NCBI GenBank assembly: GCA_022494885.1
Contig: JAGVSM010003947.1
Coordinates: 24,814-88,813 of the forward strand
From: Micrasema longulum
Lineage: Eukaryota > Arthropoda > Insecta > Trichoptera > Brachycentridae
Length of the DNA: 64,000 nt
Direction of reading: 5' to 3'
Shown here piece by piece: positions 63,712 to 64,000 of this stretch. Position 1 is the stretch's first letter; every line of letters starts with the position of its first letter. The notes below the pieces were generated by a model. That model was given only the letters and a program-made list of their open reading frames with translations. It had not been told where the DNA came from and ran no database searches. A program made the translations under genes and the position numbers.

Positions 63712-64000
63712 ACTCTTTGATACGCCTGAACTACTGAGCTCAATAAAGTTGAATATCCTAACTAGAAACCTCAGACAAAACTTACTCTTTCATACCGATT
63801 ACCATAGAACTAACTATGGTTTTCATTTCCCTATGCCCAGAATTCTTAGGTCTGCCAACAAACATAGCAGTCTTGATTTCTTTGATAACAAGTTGTTTTC
63901 TTTCAAACGATCACTGAATCAAATTTAATTATAAACACCTCTTTCCCGCTTCCACTCCCACAAAGTCTACTTTAAACCATTGAGTCTTTCTATTTTTTTA
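63712..64000 (+). mobile_element. LINE C-terminal fragment, forward strand, runs off the window
   Basis: SLFDTPELLSSIKLNIL, RNLRQNLLFHTDY, TNYGFHFPMPRILR, SLDFFDNKLFSFKRSL, then a stop. It is intact from about 63713 to 63925 as one frame without an internal stop. A decayed reverse copy is at 8510. It lies head to head with the fragment before it. Confidence 0.8.

Noticed and set aside
1..64000. CRISPR arrays, bacterial operons, plasmid or phage features
   Set aside because: None are present. The repeat classes, splice-like sites and LINE/SINE content are eukaryotic.

Overview
This window is AT-rich eukaryotic DNA, almost certainly from an insect or another arthropod. It has no intact protein-coding gene. 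The longest open frames (60-128 codons) are fragments of transposable elements or their antisense shadows. The sequence holds dozens of short, diverged and nested repeats: 5'-truncated LINE tails, tRNA-derived SINEs, miniature inverted-repeat elements, Penelope-like remnants, and a composite repeat with a unit of about 390 bp. This looks like gene-poor intergenic or long-intron DNA. The species cannot be named from it.

Layout. 0-9 kb: three loci of the 390-bp repeat (REP390), a SINE, a tandem array derived from a LINE 3' end (3.5-4.5 kb), and MITE-1 beside an RTE-like LINE end. 9-21 kb: several SINE-2 copies, MITE-2 (8.1 kb) and MITE-3 (13.5 kb), and opposed LINE ends at 14.3-15.5 kb. 21-31 kb: two Penelope-type 3' ends with hammerhead-like motifs, many LINE C-terminal fragments, and two candidate host exons near 27.5 and 28.4 kb in locally GC-richer DNA. 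31-40 kb: a REP390 copy split by a LINE, a probable hAT-like non-autonomous element (32.6-34.3 kb) that encloses a foldback Penelope-like unit and a minisatellite, and a second foldback unit at 38.6 kb. 40-50 kb: more LINE ends, a third hammerhead-like 3' end (42.4 kb), a foldback unit (44.6 kb), a REP390 tandem pair, and a Penelope-type GIY-YIG endonuclease relic (49.3 kb). 50-64 kb: the second MITE-1 copy, an LTR-like block with a palindromic CRE/E-box, a REP390 insertion with target duplication and an empty-site relative, MITE-4, a probable THAP-domain first exon (55.6 kb), and further LINE and SINE debris.

The most notable theme is the recurrent motif GAAACCGGTC (or close variants), sitting in hammerhead-ribozyme-like architecture in three related sequence types. 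Two of these types occur as inverted (foldback) pairs. One lies downstream of a Penelope-like endonuclease fragment, which ties the motif to Penelope-like retroelements, a group known to carry minimal hammerhead ribozymes. The second theme is REP390: about a dozen loci, each usually holding two partial units in direct or inverted order.
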